Below, one piece after another: positions 1-6,045 of a stretch of 6,813 nucleotides of DNA. The stretch comes from an uncultured Actinomyces sp. (lineage in GTDB: Bacteria; Actinomycetota; Actinomycetes; Actinomycetales; Actinomycetaceae): positions 1 through 6,813 of the forward strand of contig CACYEE010000104.1 in the NCBI GenBank assembly GCA_902773415.1. Reading direction: 5' to 3'. A model generated the notes under the pieces. That model saw nothing but the letters and a program-made list of their open reading frames with translations, did not search any database and was not told where the DNA came from. The position numbers and the translations under genes were made by a program. Positions within the stretch are counted from its first letter, which is position 1. Every line of letters starts with the position of its first letter.

Positions 1-192
1 CGAGACGACGATGCCGTCGGAGGCGGCACGATCGGCGCGCTTGGCGGCCGTCTTCGCGCCCTTGATCCGGAGGATCTCCTCGGCCTTGGCGGTATCGCCC
101 TCGGCCTCCGTGAGAGCCTTCTTGACGTCCATCATGCCGGCGCCGGTCTTCTCGCGAAGCGCCTTGATGTCAGCGACAGTAAAGTTTGCCAT
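1..192 (-). CDS. tsf: Elongation factor Ts, N-terminal part (runs off the window)
   Basis: EF-Ts is the guanine-nucleotide exchange factor that recycles EF-Tu from GDP to GTP form in the cytoplasm. Only the first 64 codons are present; the gene continues past the left edge. The visible protein begins MANFTVADIKALREKTGAG and then MMDVKKAL. This is the UBA-like N-terminal domain (residues about 3-40) with the family signature TGAGMMDVKKAL, which contacts EF-Tu. The start ATG at 190-192 is well supported by an AGGAG ribosome binding site seven bases upstream. The gene lies 31 bases after the rpsB stop in the same direction, the standard rpsB-tsf operon, with no promoter or terminator seen in the gap, so it is probably co-transcribed with rpsB. 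No frame problem is seen in the visible part. Confidence 0.97.
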   Translation of the reverse strand, partial: MANFTVADIKALREKTGAGMMDVKKALTEAEGDTAKAEEILRIKGAKTAAKRADRAASDGIVVS

Positions 193-199
193 GTTTCTT

Positions 200-204
200 C
201 TCCT
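200..204 (-). promoter_or_regulatory. Ribosome binding site of tsf
   Basis: AGGAG on the minus strand, seven bases before the tsf ATG, lies within the 31-base rpsB-tsf gap. It fixes the tsf start. Confidence 0.8.
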
Positions 205-223
205 GATCTGTGAAGGTCGGGAC

Positions 224-1111
224 TCAGGCCTGCTCGGCCTCGGTAGCCTCGTCGGCCTTGGGCTTTTCGGCGGCTTCCTCGGCGGTTGCCTGCCCGGTGG
301 ACGCTTCCTCCGTCGCGGCTTCTTCGGCGGGAGCCTCGTCCGAGCCGGCGGCGAGAAGCTCGCGCTCCCACTCGGGCATGTCGTCGACGGCATCGGTGCC
401 GGCGGCGGCCTTGCCGCGGGCGACGAGGCCTTCGGCAACGGCGTCGGCAATGACGCGGGTAAGAAGCTCGACAGCCCCGATGGAATCGTCATTGCCCGGA
501 ATCGGGAAGGTCACATCGTCGGGATCGCAGTTGGTGTCGAGGATGGCGACGACGGGAATGTTGAGCTTCTGGGCTTCCTGGACGGCCAGGTGCTCCTTGT
601 TGGTGTCGACGATCCACACGGCCGAAGGAACCTTCGACATGTTGCGGATTCCGCCGAGGGTGCGCGTGAGCTTGTCCTTCTCGCGGCTCATCATGAGCAG
701 TTCCTTCTTGGTGCGACCGGAGGAAGCGACGTCGTCGAAGTCCACCTGCTCGAGTTCCCTCATGCGCTGAAGGCGGCCGGAAACGGTGGAGAAGTTCGTG
801 AGCATGCCGCCGAGCCAGCGCTGGTTCACGTAGGGCATGCCGACGCGCTCGGCCTGTTCCTTGACGACTTCCTGGGCTTGCTTCTTCGTGCCGACGAAGA
901 GGACGTTGCCTCCGTGGGCAACGGTTTCCTTGACGAAATCGTAGGTCTTGTCGATCTCGGCGAGCGTCTTGCGCAGGTCGATGATGTAGATCGAGTTGCG
1001 ATCGGTGAGGATGTAGCGCTTCATCTTCGGGTTCCAGCGGCGGGTCTGGTGACCGAAGTGGACGCCGGCCTTGAGCAGTTCGCTCATGGTGACGACGGTC
1101 TTGTTTTCCAT
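224..1111 (-). CDS. rpsB: 30S ribosomal protein S2
   Basis: S2 binds late in 30S assembly, near the head-body junction, and helps recruit S1-type proteins. The 295-residue protein carries the family landmarks in order: HFGHQTRRWNPKMKR (about 18-32), FVGTKKQAQ, YVNQRWLGGMLTNF, VDTNKEHLAV and PIPGNDDSIGAVELLTRVIADAVAEG. MPEWEREL follows. The last 40 residues (about 256-295) are a low-complexity Ala/Glu/Thr tail beyond the S2 fold. Such acidic tails are common in actinobacterial S2 and vary between species. Two ATGs lie in tandem (1114 and 1111). The AAGGA motif is three bases from the first and six from the second, so 1111 is preferred. The open frame extends to 1201, but that stretch is not S2-like and reads through the structured leader. 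Stop TGA is at 224-226, followed by tsf. Confidence 0.97.
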   Translation of the reverse strand: MENKTVVTMSELLKAGVHFGHQTRRWNPKMKRYILTDRNSIYIIDLRKTLAEIDKTYDFVKETVAHGGNVLFVGTKKQAQEVVKEQAERVGMPYVNQRWLGGMLTNFSTVSGRLQRMRELEQVDFDDVASSGRTKKELLMMSREKDKLTRTLGGIRNMSKVPSAVWIVDTNKEHLAVQEAQKLNIPVVAILDTNCDPDDVTFPIPGNDDSIGAVELLTRVIADAVAEGLVARGKAAAGTDAVDDMPEWERELLAAGSDEAPAEEAATEEASTGQATAEEAAEKPKADEATEAEQA

Positions 1112-1116
1112 CATGC

Positions 1117-1124
1117 TTCCTTCT
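1117..1124 (-). promoter_or_regulatory. Ribosome binding site of rpsB
   Basis: The minus strand reads AGAAGGAA here. The AAGGA core is six bases from the ATG at 1111 and only three from the ATG at 1114, so it selects the second of the tandem start codons. It sits immediately after a leader hairpin, which could control access to it. Confidence 0.7.
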
Positions 1125-1129
1125 GTTTC

Positions 1130-1151
1130 GGCACAAGGCTTCGCCTGTGCC
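1130..1151 (-). promoter_or_regulatory. Leader hairpin just upstream of the rpsB ribosome binding site
   Basis: The minus-strand RNA would form GGCACAGGC / GCCTTGTGCC: nine base pairs with one bulged U and a GAA loop. It ends five bases before the Shine-Dalgarno stretch. There is no T-run after it, so it does not look like an intrinsic terminator. Autoregulation of rpsB-tsf by S2 binding its own leader is known in Escherichia coli. A similar role here is inference from position only. Confidence 0.45.
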
Positions 1152-1200
1152 TTCCGGTTTGATGCCGCCCGGCGGGAATGCCGTACGGCCCTGGCATCCA

Positions 1201-1236
1201 CGTGGCCGTTTCCCCGAGGGGACCGACGCGGCCACG
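1201..1236 (-). promoter_or_regulatory. Second inverted repeat in the rpsB leader region
   Basis: CGTGGCCG (1201-1208) and CGGCCACG (1229-1236) form a perfect 8-bp stem. Inside it a smaller stem TCCC/GGGA (1211-1214 with 1219-1222) can form around a four-base loop. The structure is possible on either strand. If rpsB transcription starts near 1288, it would be part of the rpsB leader RNA. GC-rich DNA makes such stems by chance, so the structure is visible but its function is not established. Confidence 0.3.
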
Positions 1237-1294
1237 GCCCGGAACGGACGGTCTGGATGCGCGAAGTCAGACGGCGCGAGCCGACTGCCCTGCA

Positions 1295-1300
1295 ATTCTA
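1295..1300 (-). promoter_or_regulatory. Candidate -10 box for rpsB-tsf
   Basis: The minus strand reads TAGAAT, five of six matches to TATAAT and the most A/T-rich hexamer found by eye in this part of the region. No good -35 hexamer lies 16-18 bases upstream (GCCGAA at 17). If used, the transcript would start near 1288 and carry a leader of roughly 175 bases. This is a weak single-box call. Confidence 0.3.
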
Positions 1301-1371
1301 GCCACGCCGCCGCCTATTCGGCCCGTATGCGCCGGCCTGCGGCAGGTGGCCTTCGCCACCAAGGGCAAACC

Positions 1372-1380
1372 TTGTCCACA
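1372..1380 (+). promoter_or_regulatory. DnaA-box-like site TTGTCCACA
   Basis: TTGTCCACA is an exact match to the form of DnaA box preferred in high-GC actinobacteria (TTGTCCACA beside the general TTATCCACA). It sits between a perfect stem-loop and the two-box element further downstream. Nothing suggests the origin itself: no dnaA, dnaN or dense box array is present. It may instead titrate DnaA or mark a DnaA-responsive promoter, or it may be chance. Confidence 0.35.
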
Positions 1381-1542
1381 GTCGCCATCCCGGAGCGGTC
1401 CCGGCAACGCCAGTCGCGGTGCCGGACCGGGTTCCCCAGCCGCCGCCCGCCCACGTTCGCGGCTCGGCAGATCCGCCACATGCACCGGCAGAAGGCTCGC
1501 CTGCCTTCCGAAGCCTCGCCCGGAACGCTCCGCGCCGCCCGG

Positions 1543-1587
1543 GCGTACCCGTATCCACAATGCGCCTTCGCGCCAGGCCCGTCCACA
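1543..1587 (+). repeat. Bipartite 45-bp element, copy 1, upstream of the M23 gene
   Basis: The left arm is GCGTACCCGTATCCACA (1543-1559), followed by 18 bases and the right arm CCCGTCCACA (1578-1587). A second copy lies on the minus strand at 6503-6547. The arms match at 16 of 17 and 10 of 10 positions, and the equal-length spacers match at 11 of 18, including CGCCTyCGCGC. Exactly 50 bases separate the right arm from the M23 ATG, the same distance as in the other copy from yraN. Both arms end in TCCACA, the DnaA-box core, 28 bases apart. It could be a paired protein-binding site, a promoter element or a dispersed intergenic repeat; the sequence alone does not decide. Confidence 0.6.
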
Positions 1588-1623
1588 ACCTTCAATGCCT
1601 TCTTCCCTTCCGCCCCGCACTCT

Positions 1624-1629
1624 GAAAGG
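1624..1629 (+). promoter_or_regulatory. Ribosome binding site of the M23 gene
   Basis: GAAAGG lies eight bases before the ATG at 1638. An in-frame TGA at 1623-1625 overlaps it, so the coding region cannot begin further upstream. Confidence 0.6.
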
Positions 1630-1637
1630 CTCGTTCC

Positions 1638-2252
1638 ATGAGTGTTTTCGCCTGCTTGTCCGCCGCCCTTCTCGCCGCGCTCCTGCCCCTGTCCGTCCAG
1701 TCCGCCGACGCCGCGCATGGCTCTCCGGCGCGCTCCGTCGCCGAATCGGCAGCCTTCCCCGACCCTCCCTCCGACTTCGCGCTCGCCCTGGAGCCCTCGC
1801 CCCGATTCCTGGCAGACGTACGGAACTCCATCTCGGCACCGGCACGGCGCGGAGACTACGCATGGCCGACGGGAACCGAAACGCGCGTCCTTCGCAGCTT
1901 CGACCTTCCCGAACAGCGATGGCTTTCCGGGCATCGTGGCGTCGACCTCTCCCTCGACGCCGGAGCCACGGTTCTTGCCGCAGGGACCGGCGAGGTCATC
2001 TACGCGGCCATGCTCAACGACCGCCCGGTCGTCTCGATCCAGCATGAGGACGGCATCCGAACCACCTACGAACCTGTCAGCCCGCTTGTGCGCAAGGGAG
2101 AGCGTATCGAAGCGGGAACGCCTCTCGGCATTCTCGAACCCGGCCACTGCGCGCAGGCCGACTGCCTGCATTGGGGAGCCAAGCGCGGACGCGACGGATA
2201 CCTCGATCCCCTCTCCCTCCTGGACGACCGCCGAATCCGCCTGCTCGAATAG
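1638..2252 (+). CDS. Secreted M23-family (LytM/lysostaphin-type) peptidase-like protein
   Basis: This 204-residue protein belongs to the M23 family of zinc endopeptidases, which cut peptidoglycan cross-bridges, or regulate such cutting, outside the membrane. A hydrophobic N-terminus (about 5-22) followed by SADA-A (cleavage near 25) looks like a signal peptide, though it has no Lys/Arg before the hydrophobic stretch. The M23 domain spans about 75-195. It contains GHRGVDLS with H99 and D103 (the HxxxD metal ligands), the barrel strands LAAGTGEVIYA and GIRTTYEPV, and CLHWGAKRG with H178. M23 enzymes usually end in HxH; here Cys176 replaces the first His, the presumed general base. I recall the same CLHWG form in mycobacterial and other actinobacterial homologues, so it is probably a subfamily trait. 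The start is fixed by an upstream in-frame stop. It faces away from rpsB and converges on xerC. Protease activity is uncertain. Confidence 0.88.
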   Translation: MSVFACLSAALLAALLPLSVQSADAAHGSPARSVAESAAFPDPPSDFALALEPSPRFLADVRNSISAPARRGDYAWPTGTETRVLRSFDLPEQRWLSGHRGVDLSLDAGATVLAAGTGEVIYAAMLNDRPVVSIQHEDGIRTTYEPVSPLVRKGERIEAGTPLGILEPGHCAQADCLHWGAKRGRDGYLDPLSLLDDRRIRLLE

Positions 2253-2271
2253 CGCGAAGCAAGCCGCGCTA
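2250..2271. terminator. Inverted repeat joining the two convergent stop codons
   Basis: TAGCGCG (2250-2256), eight bases, then CGCGCTA (2265-2271) form a perfect 7-bp stem. The outer triplets are the TAG stops of the M23 gene (plus) and xerC (minus). The position between convergent genes suits a bidirectional terminator, but no T-run follows on either strand. Rho-dependent or weak termination is as likely. Confidence 0.4.
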
Positions 2272-3192
2272 CGCCCGCGGATGGGCCTGGGCGAAGGCCT
2301 CGCGAAGGCGCTCGGCGCTCACATGCGTATACCGCTGCGTCGTCGCCAGTGACGAGTGGCCAAGAAACTCCTGGACCGAACGCAGGTCCGCTCCCCCCTC
2401 CAGCAGGTGGGTCGCCGTCGAATGGCGCAGGTCGTGCGGCGTGATGTCGGGAACTCCCGCCTGCGCCGCAAGGCGATGGACGACATCGCGAAGGGTCCGC
2501 GGATCGATTCTGCCTCCGCGAACGCCCAGGAACAGCGCCGGCGTCGGCTTCTTCCTGAGCTCCTCGCGCGCCGGCAGATAGGCGCTCAGCGCCCGCGCCG
2601 CCGGTACTCCGTAGGGCACGATCCGTTCCTTGCTGCCCTTTCCGATGACGCGGACGGTAGCGTCGGGACGCACGGAGGCGACGTCGAGCGCGCACAGTTC
2701 GGAGATTCGCAGGCCGGAAGCATACATGAGTTCGAGGGCTGCGGCGTTGCGCAGGGCGACCGCGCCGCCGGACCTGGCCTGTTCGTGGGCATGGGCAAGG
2801 AGGGTTCTCGCCTGGTCCTGGGTGAGAACATGCGGCAGAGCGTTGTCGGCCCGTGGCGCCTTGAGGCGGGCGGCCGCATCGGATCGCGTCAGGCCCGACC
2901 GGTGCATCCACGAGGAGAAGGTCCTGATTGCCGCGCAATGGCGGGCTATCGACGAACGGGCCTGCCCCCGCTTCCGCAAATCGGCCAGCCAAGCGCGCAC
3001 ATCGGCAAGTTCGAGGGAGGAGAGGTCGAGGGGATCTTCGGGAGCGCACTGCGCAAGGCCGGCAACGAACTCGAGAAGGGAACGCGCTTCGCCGAGATAG
3101 GCGGAGACGGTGTGGCCGGAAAGCCCGCGCCGAAGCGAAAGCTCGCGGGCGTAGGCGTCGAGCACGTCGTCGATGAGAACCTCTCCTGCCAT
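2269..3192 (-). CDS. xerC: Tyrosine recombinase XerC
   Basis: XerC works with XerD at the dif site to resolve chromosome dimers before cell division. The protein has 307 residues, normal for Xer recombinases (about 300). The N-terminal SAM-like core-binding domain spans about 5-105 (RGLSGHTVSAYLGEARSLLEF), and the catalytic domain about 118-300. All six catalytic positions are visible: R162 (GLRISELCAL), K185 (GKGSKERIVP), H253 and R256 (HDLRHS), H279 (GHSSLATTQ) and the nucleophile Y288 (RYTHV). Their spacings match Escherichia coli XerD. XerC is chosen over XerD from the dprA-xerC-rpsB neighbourhood typical of actinobacteria, since motifs alone do not separate them. The ATG at 3190-3192 has only a G-rich GGGGG one base upstream as a possible ribosome binding site, so the start is good on alignment but weakly supported by the leader. 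It lies 190 bases downstream of dprA. Confidence 0.93.
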   Translation of the reverse strand: MAGEVLIDDVLDAYARELSLRRGLSGHTVSAYLGEARSLLEFVAGLAQCAPEDPLDLSSLELADVRAWLADLRKRGQARSSIARHCAAIRTFSSWMHRSGLTRSDAAARLKAPRADNALPHVLTQDQARTLLAHAHEQARSGGAVALRNAAALELMYASGLRISELCALDVASVRPDATVRVIGKGSKERIVPYGVPAARALSAYLPAREELRKKPTPALFLGVRGGRIDPRTLRDVVHRLAAQAGVPDITPHDLRHSTATHLLEGGADLRSVQEFLGHSSLATTQRYTHVSAERLREAFAQAHPRA

Positions 3193-3382
3193 GCCCCCAG
3201 CCTACTCCGGCGCGTCCTTCGCGGCGGCCGTGACGGGGCTGTTCCGAATGGGCGCACCCGCCGCCGGGTGTCGCGTTGGGGACTGTCCCCGATGCGGCAC
3301 CCGTCCGTCCCCTTTGCAACCCCCGGTTCTCTCGCCTGCGCAAACGGCTGGGGCGGGAATCGGCGCAACGTTCCGGCACCGG
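3193..3382. other. Intergenic gap between dprA and xerC
   Basis: These 190 bases follow the dprA stop and precede the xerC start. They contain the long REP-like hairpin and a competing short stem, with no gene and no clear -10/-35 pair on the minus strand. The gap breaks the otherwise overlapping gene run, so xerC may be transcribed separately or by read-through. Confidence 0.6.
3265..3303 (+). repeat. REP-like long hairpin in the dprA-xerC gap
   Basis: The 5' arm 3265-3282 and 3' arm 3286-3303 pair along 18 positions around a CTG loop, with the core GGGGACTGTCCCC at 3278-3290. As plus-strand RNA there are 15 Watson-Crick pairs and three G-U wobbles, with no bulge. On the minus strand the three wobbles become A-C mismatches. 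A competing stem, CACCCG (3255-3260) with CGGGTG (3265-3270), shares the outer part of the 5' arm. Palindromes with a GGGGAC(A/T)GTCCCC core are, as I recall, dispersed intergenic repeats in several bacterial genomes, some with REP-associated tyrosine transposases. Assignment to that class is inference. No transposase is present here. Confidence 0.5.
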
Positions 3383-4531
3383 TCACGTGCGCGGGGCCAG
3401 ACGCCACAGCCCGTCGCGACGGTCGGCCACTCCCTGCGCCTCGAGCATCCCGAGAGCGGCCATCGCCTCGCGAAGGCCCACTCCCGCTTCGCGCGCCACC
3501 TCCCCTGCCGTGCGTCCCTTGCGCGGCGCAAGCCCCTCGCGGACCCTCGCGGCAAGGGGATCTCCGGCAAGGGGGTCCTCCCCGTTGCCCACGCCGATCG
3601 GCAAGGACTCCCGAACCGCGCATCCGCGAGAATCGGGCAGCGGGGGAAGCATCTCGAGCACGTCCTCGACACGGCTCGCGCAGACGGCTCCCTCGCGAAG
3701 GAGCCGGTGGCATCCGGCCGAATGGGGAGACGTGAGCGGCCCAGGCACGGCAAGAACCTCGCGCCCGGTCGTCAGCGCATGATGCGCCGTGGAAAGAGCC
3801 CCGGAACGGTAGGGTGCCTCCACGACGACGGTCGCAGCCCCCAAGGCGGCAATGATCCGGTTGCGGGACAGGAACCGATGCCGGTGCGGTGCCGCGTGGG
3901 GAGGAGACTCCGAAAGGAACAGTCCGCCCGCATTCGCGATTCTCGCGAACAGCGAAGTATTCGCTTTCGGATAGACGCGCCCGAGGCCGTTGGCGAAAAC
4001 GACGGCGGTACTCGCATTCCTGTGCTCCCCCGCGGCCGCGAGCGCGCCCTCATGCGCCGCCGCATCGATTCCGAGGGCCCCTCCCGACACGACGCAGCAG
4101 CCCCGGTCGGCCAGCTCGAAGGCGAAATCGTAGGCAACGGCCCGGCCATAGTCGGTACAGTCGCGCGAACCGACAACGGCGACCGTCGGAGCATCGAGCA
4201 GGCCGCGCGGGCCGAGGTACCACAGTCCAAGCGGCTCCACGGCGCCGAGCATCGCGAGGCTCGCAGGCCAGTCCTCCGCTCCCGGATAGGTAAAGCCAAG
4301 GCCGTGGCCTTCGAGCATCTCGCGGTCCATGGCGAACGCATCCTCATCGTACCGGTGCGCCCAGCGGGCCATCGCCTTGCCGTATCCGTCCGGCGCGACG
4401 CCGCCGGCGGCGACCGCCGCAACCGCCTCGAGGGCGCCTTCGTAGCCGAGCTCTCCGACGAGCCGCACCGCCAGCGTATCTTCTCCCTCGGCCAGACGGG
4501 TCAAGGCCATTGCCGCTTCCCGTTCGCTCAT
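3383..4531 (-). CDS. dprA: DNA-processing protein DprA
   Basis: DprA (Smf) binds incoming single-stranded DNA during natural transformation, protects it and loads RecA. The protein has 382 residues. An N-terminal helical segment (about 1-80) precedes the Rossmann-like DprA core (about 80-295). Core motifs are VAVVGSRDCTDYG (117-129), SGGALGIDAAAHEGAL (149-164), GRVYPKANTSLF (184-195), FLSRNRIIAALGAATVVVEA (220-239), SGALSTAHHAL (243-253) and AVPGPLTSPHSAGCHRLLREGA (261-282, interior). A C-terminal winged-helix (DML1-like) domain follows a loop, about 322-380, with GRTAGEVAREAGV. The ATG at 4529-4531 overlaps the comM stop (ATGA), implying translational coupling. The leader GGGGGTGCGGGC is a poor ribosome binding site, consistent with that. 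A longer in-frame extension to 4624 overlaps comM and is not family-like. No domain is missing, so it is probably functional. Confidence 0.95.
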   Translation of the reverse strand: MSEREAAMALTRLAEGEDTLAVRLVGELGYEGALEAVAAVAAGGVAPDGYGKAMARWAHRYDEDAFAMDREMLEGHGLGFTYPGAEDWPASLAMLGAVEPLGLWYLGPRGLLDAPTVAVVGSRDCTDYGRAVAYDFAFELADRGCCVVSGGALGIDAAAHEGALAAAGEHRNASTAVVFANGLGRVYPKANTSLFARIANAGGLFLSESPPHAAPHRHRFLSRNRIIAALGAATVVVEAPYRSGALSTAHHALTTGREVLAVPGPLTSPHSAGCHRLLREGAVCASRVEDVLEMLPPLPDSRGCAVRESLPIGVGNGEDPLAGDPLAARVREGLAPRKGRTAGEVAREAGVGLREAMAALGMLEAQGVADRRDGLWRLAPRT

Positions 4532-6045
4532 GCCCGCACCCCCGTCGCCGAACGGAACACGAGCGCCTGATGAAAGGCATCCGCTCCGGGAGCATCCTCG
4601 CCGGCGAGGTCGGCAATCGTCCATGCCACCTTGAGAATCTTGTCTGTCCCGCGCATCGTGAGGTTTCCCCTGTTCATCTCCGCGTCAAGCATGCGGTCGA
4701 TGCGGGAGGGGACGGTCGTCGCCCTGCGTAGAATCGCTGCGGGAACATCGGCATTCCGGCTCCACGCCTCCGCCCCGTAGCGGCGATTCTGCCTCTCGCG
4801 CGCCTCGCGAACGCGCCCGGCTACCGTCGCCGTCGCCTCTGCCGCCGCCGAAGCAGCAAGCTCGCAGCGCCGCAGCCGCCGCATGACGACGGAAATATCT
4901 ATCCTGTCGAAAATCGGCCCTCCGATCTTGCGATAGTAGTCGCGACGCTGGCGCACCGAACAGGTGCAGCGGCCAGGACCTTCCAGGAGATTGCCGCAGG
5001 CGCACGGGTTGGCGGCCCCGACAAGCTGGAAACGCGCGGGGAAGGACAGCGACATGCGCGCCCGGTGGATCTCCACCGTTCCGCTTTCCATCGGCTGGCG
5101 AAGCCCCTGGAGCGCACGCGAGGAAAACTCCGGGAGCTCGTCGAGAAAGAGGACGCCCCGGTGGGCGCGCGAGGCCGCACCCGGCCTGGGAACCGGTCCT
5201 CCGCCGACAAGGGCGGTGGCGCTGGCGGTGTGGTGGGGAGCTGTGAAGGGAGCGACCGTGGACAGCGTCCCGTCGAAATCGCCGAGCGCGGAGGCAATGG
5301 CTGCTACCTCGACGGCGTGTTCGTGAGCGAGCGGCGGAAGGATGCCGGGCATTCGAGCGGCAAGCATCGACTTTCCGACGCCGGGCGAACCGGTCATGAG
5401 CATGTGGTGGCCTCCGGCTGCCGCAACCTCGAGGGCGAACTTCGCCTCTTCCTGGCCGTAAACGTCCGCAAGGTCGGGAATCGTCCGTGTCGGACCCGCC
5501 TTGCGGAGCGTCGGCCGGGCAGGTTCGGGCGCGGTCCCGCATTCGAGGCCGAGCTCTTCGGCGATCTGGGACAGGTGCCAGACTTCGCGCACGTCGATAT
5601 CGACGAGAGAGGCTTCCGCCGCGCACCCGCAAGGCACGACGAGCATCCTCGCCGTCTCGTCCCGGGCGCCGAGCGCGGCAGGAAGCACGCCTCGCACCGG
5701 CCGAACGGTGCCGTCGAGCCCAAGCTCCCCAAGGTAGTAGACGTCCGGGTCGAGACGCCTGCCGGCAACCGCTGCGAGTATCGCGGCCGCGATCGCAAGG
5801 TCGAAGCCCGTACCGGACTTCGGAGTGTCCGCGGGCGACAGGTTCACCGTCACCCGCGAATCCGGAAAGGCGATTCCTGCGGCATAGAAGGCCGCCCGGA
5901 CACGTTCCTTCGATTCCGAGAGCGCCGCGTCGGGCAGTCCGACGATCTGGAACCTGGGCAGGCCGGACAGCAGGGCCGCTTCGATCCGGACGGGATGGCC
6001 GTGAACACCGACGACGGACACGGCGCTGGCATGGGCGAGCCTCAC
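4528..6045 (-). CDS. comM: ComM/YifB-type Mg-chelatase-like AAA+ ATPase
   Basis: ComM is a hexameric AAA+ helicase that drives branch migration of recombining single-stranded DNA in natural transformation; the family is also called YifB. The protein has 505 residues, close to the usual 500-510. The N-terminal Lon-protease-like domain (ChlI, about 1-165) includes LPRFQIVGLPDAALSESKER, RVTVNLSPAD and GTGFDLAIAAAIL. In the ATPase domain come Walker A GSPGVGKS (about 219-226), Walker B VLFLDELPEF (about 298-307) and GAANPCACG (about 343-351). A CTC pair follows nearby, giving the four-Cys cluster typical of YifB. GPIFDRIDI (about 376-384) is the arginine-finger-like box. The C-terminal helical domain contains NRGNLTMRGTDKILKVAWTIADL. 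The start is GTG at 6043-6045, inside the yraN stop (GTGA overlap), with AGGAGG seven bases upstream. The frame stays open upstream to 6780, but that part reads through yraN and is not family-like. Confidence 0.96.
   Translation of the reverse strand: MRLAHASAVSVVGVHGHPVRIEAALLSGLPRFQIVGLPDAALSESKERVRAAFYAAGIAFPDSRVTVNLSPADTPKSGTGFDLAIAAAILAAVAGRRLDPDVYYLGELGLDGTVRPVRGVLPAALGARDETARMLVVPCGCAAEASLVDIDVREVWHLSQIAEELGLECGTAPEPARPTLRKAGPTRTIPDLADVYGQEEAKFALEVAAAGGHHMLMTGSPGVGKSMLAARMPGILPPLAHEHAVEVAAIASALGDFDGTLSTVAPFTAPHHTASATALVGGGPVPRPGAASRAHRGVLFLDELPEFSSRALQGLRQPMESGTVEIHRARMSLSFPARFQLVGAANPCACGNLLEGPGRCTCSVRQRRDYYRKIGGPIFDRIDISVVMRRLRRCELAASAAAEATATVAGRVREARERQNRRYGAEAWSRNADVPAAILRRATTVPSRIDRMLDAEMNRGNLTMRGTDKILKVAWTIADLAGEDAPGADAFHQALVFRSATGVRA

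Larger units (their letters stand above)
1112..1637. other. Divergent intergenic region between rpsB and the M23 gene
   Basis: These 526 bases separate two divergent start codons and hold no convincing gene. Open frames here are Arg/Pro-rich by-products of high GC. Reading from the rpsB side, the region contains the rpsB ribosome binding site, two leader inverted repeats and a candidate -10 box. Next come a perfect GGTGGC-CTTC-GCCACC stem-loop (1345-1360) and an exact TTGTCCACA (1372-1380). Last are the bipartite 45-bp repeat (1543-1587) and the M23 ribosome binding site. The 160 bases between 1381 and 1542 show nothing I can name. The length is large for a compact genome, which suggests regulatory content for both genes. 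Confidence 0.7.

Noticed and set aside
11..1162. A 383-codon plus-strand open frame across tsf and rpsB
   Set aside because: It is antisense to two unmistakable genes, has Gly/Leu/Val-rich sequence with no motif, and results from high-GC codon use.
1112..1201. Longer rpsB starting at the ATG at 1201
   Set aside because: The extra 30 residues are not S2-like and cover a structured leader. The AAGGA motif sits next to the 1114/1111 ATGs.
1345..1360. GGTGGC-CTTC-GCCACC stem-loop as an intrinsic terminator
   Set aside because: The stem is perfect, but there is no T-run on either side and no gene ends nearby. It is recorded only as part of the intergenic region.
3173..4570. A 465-codon plus-strand open frame across dprA
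   Set aside because: It lies opposite dprA, whose full motif set is intact. The product is Arg/Gly-rich and resembles no family.
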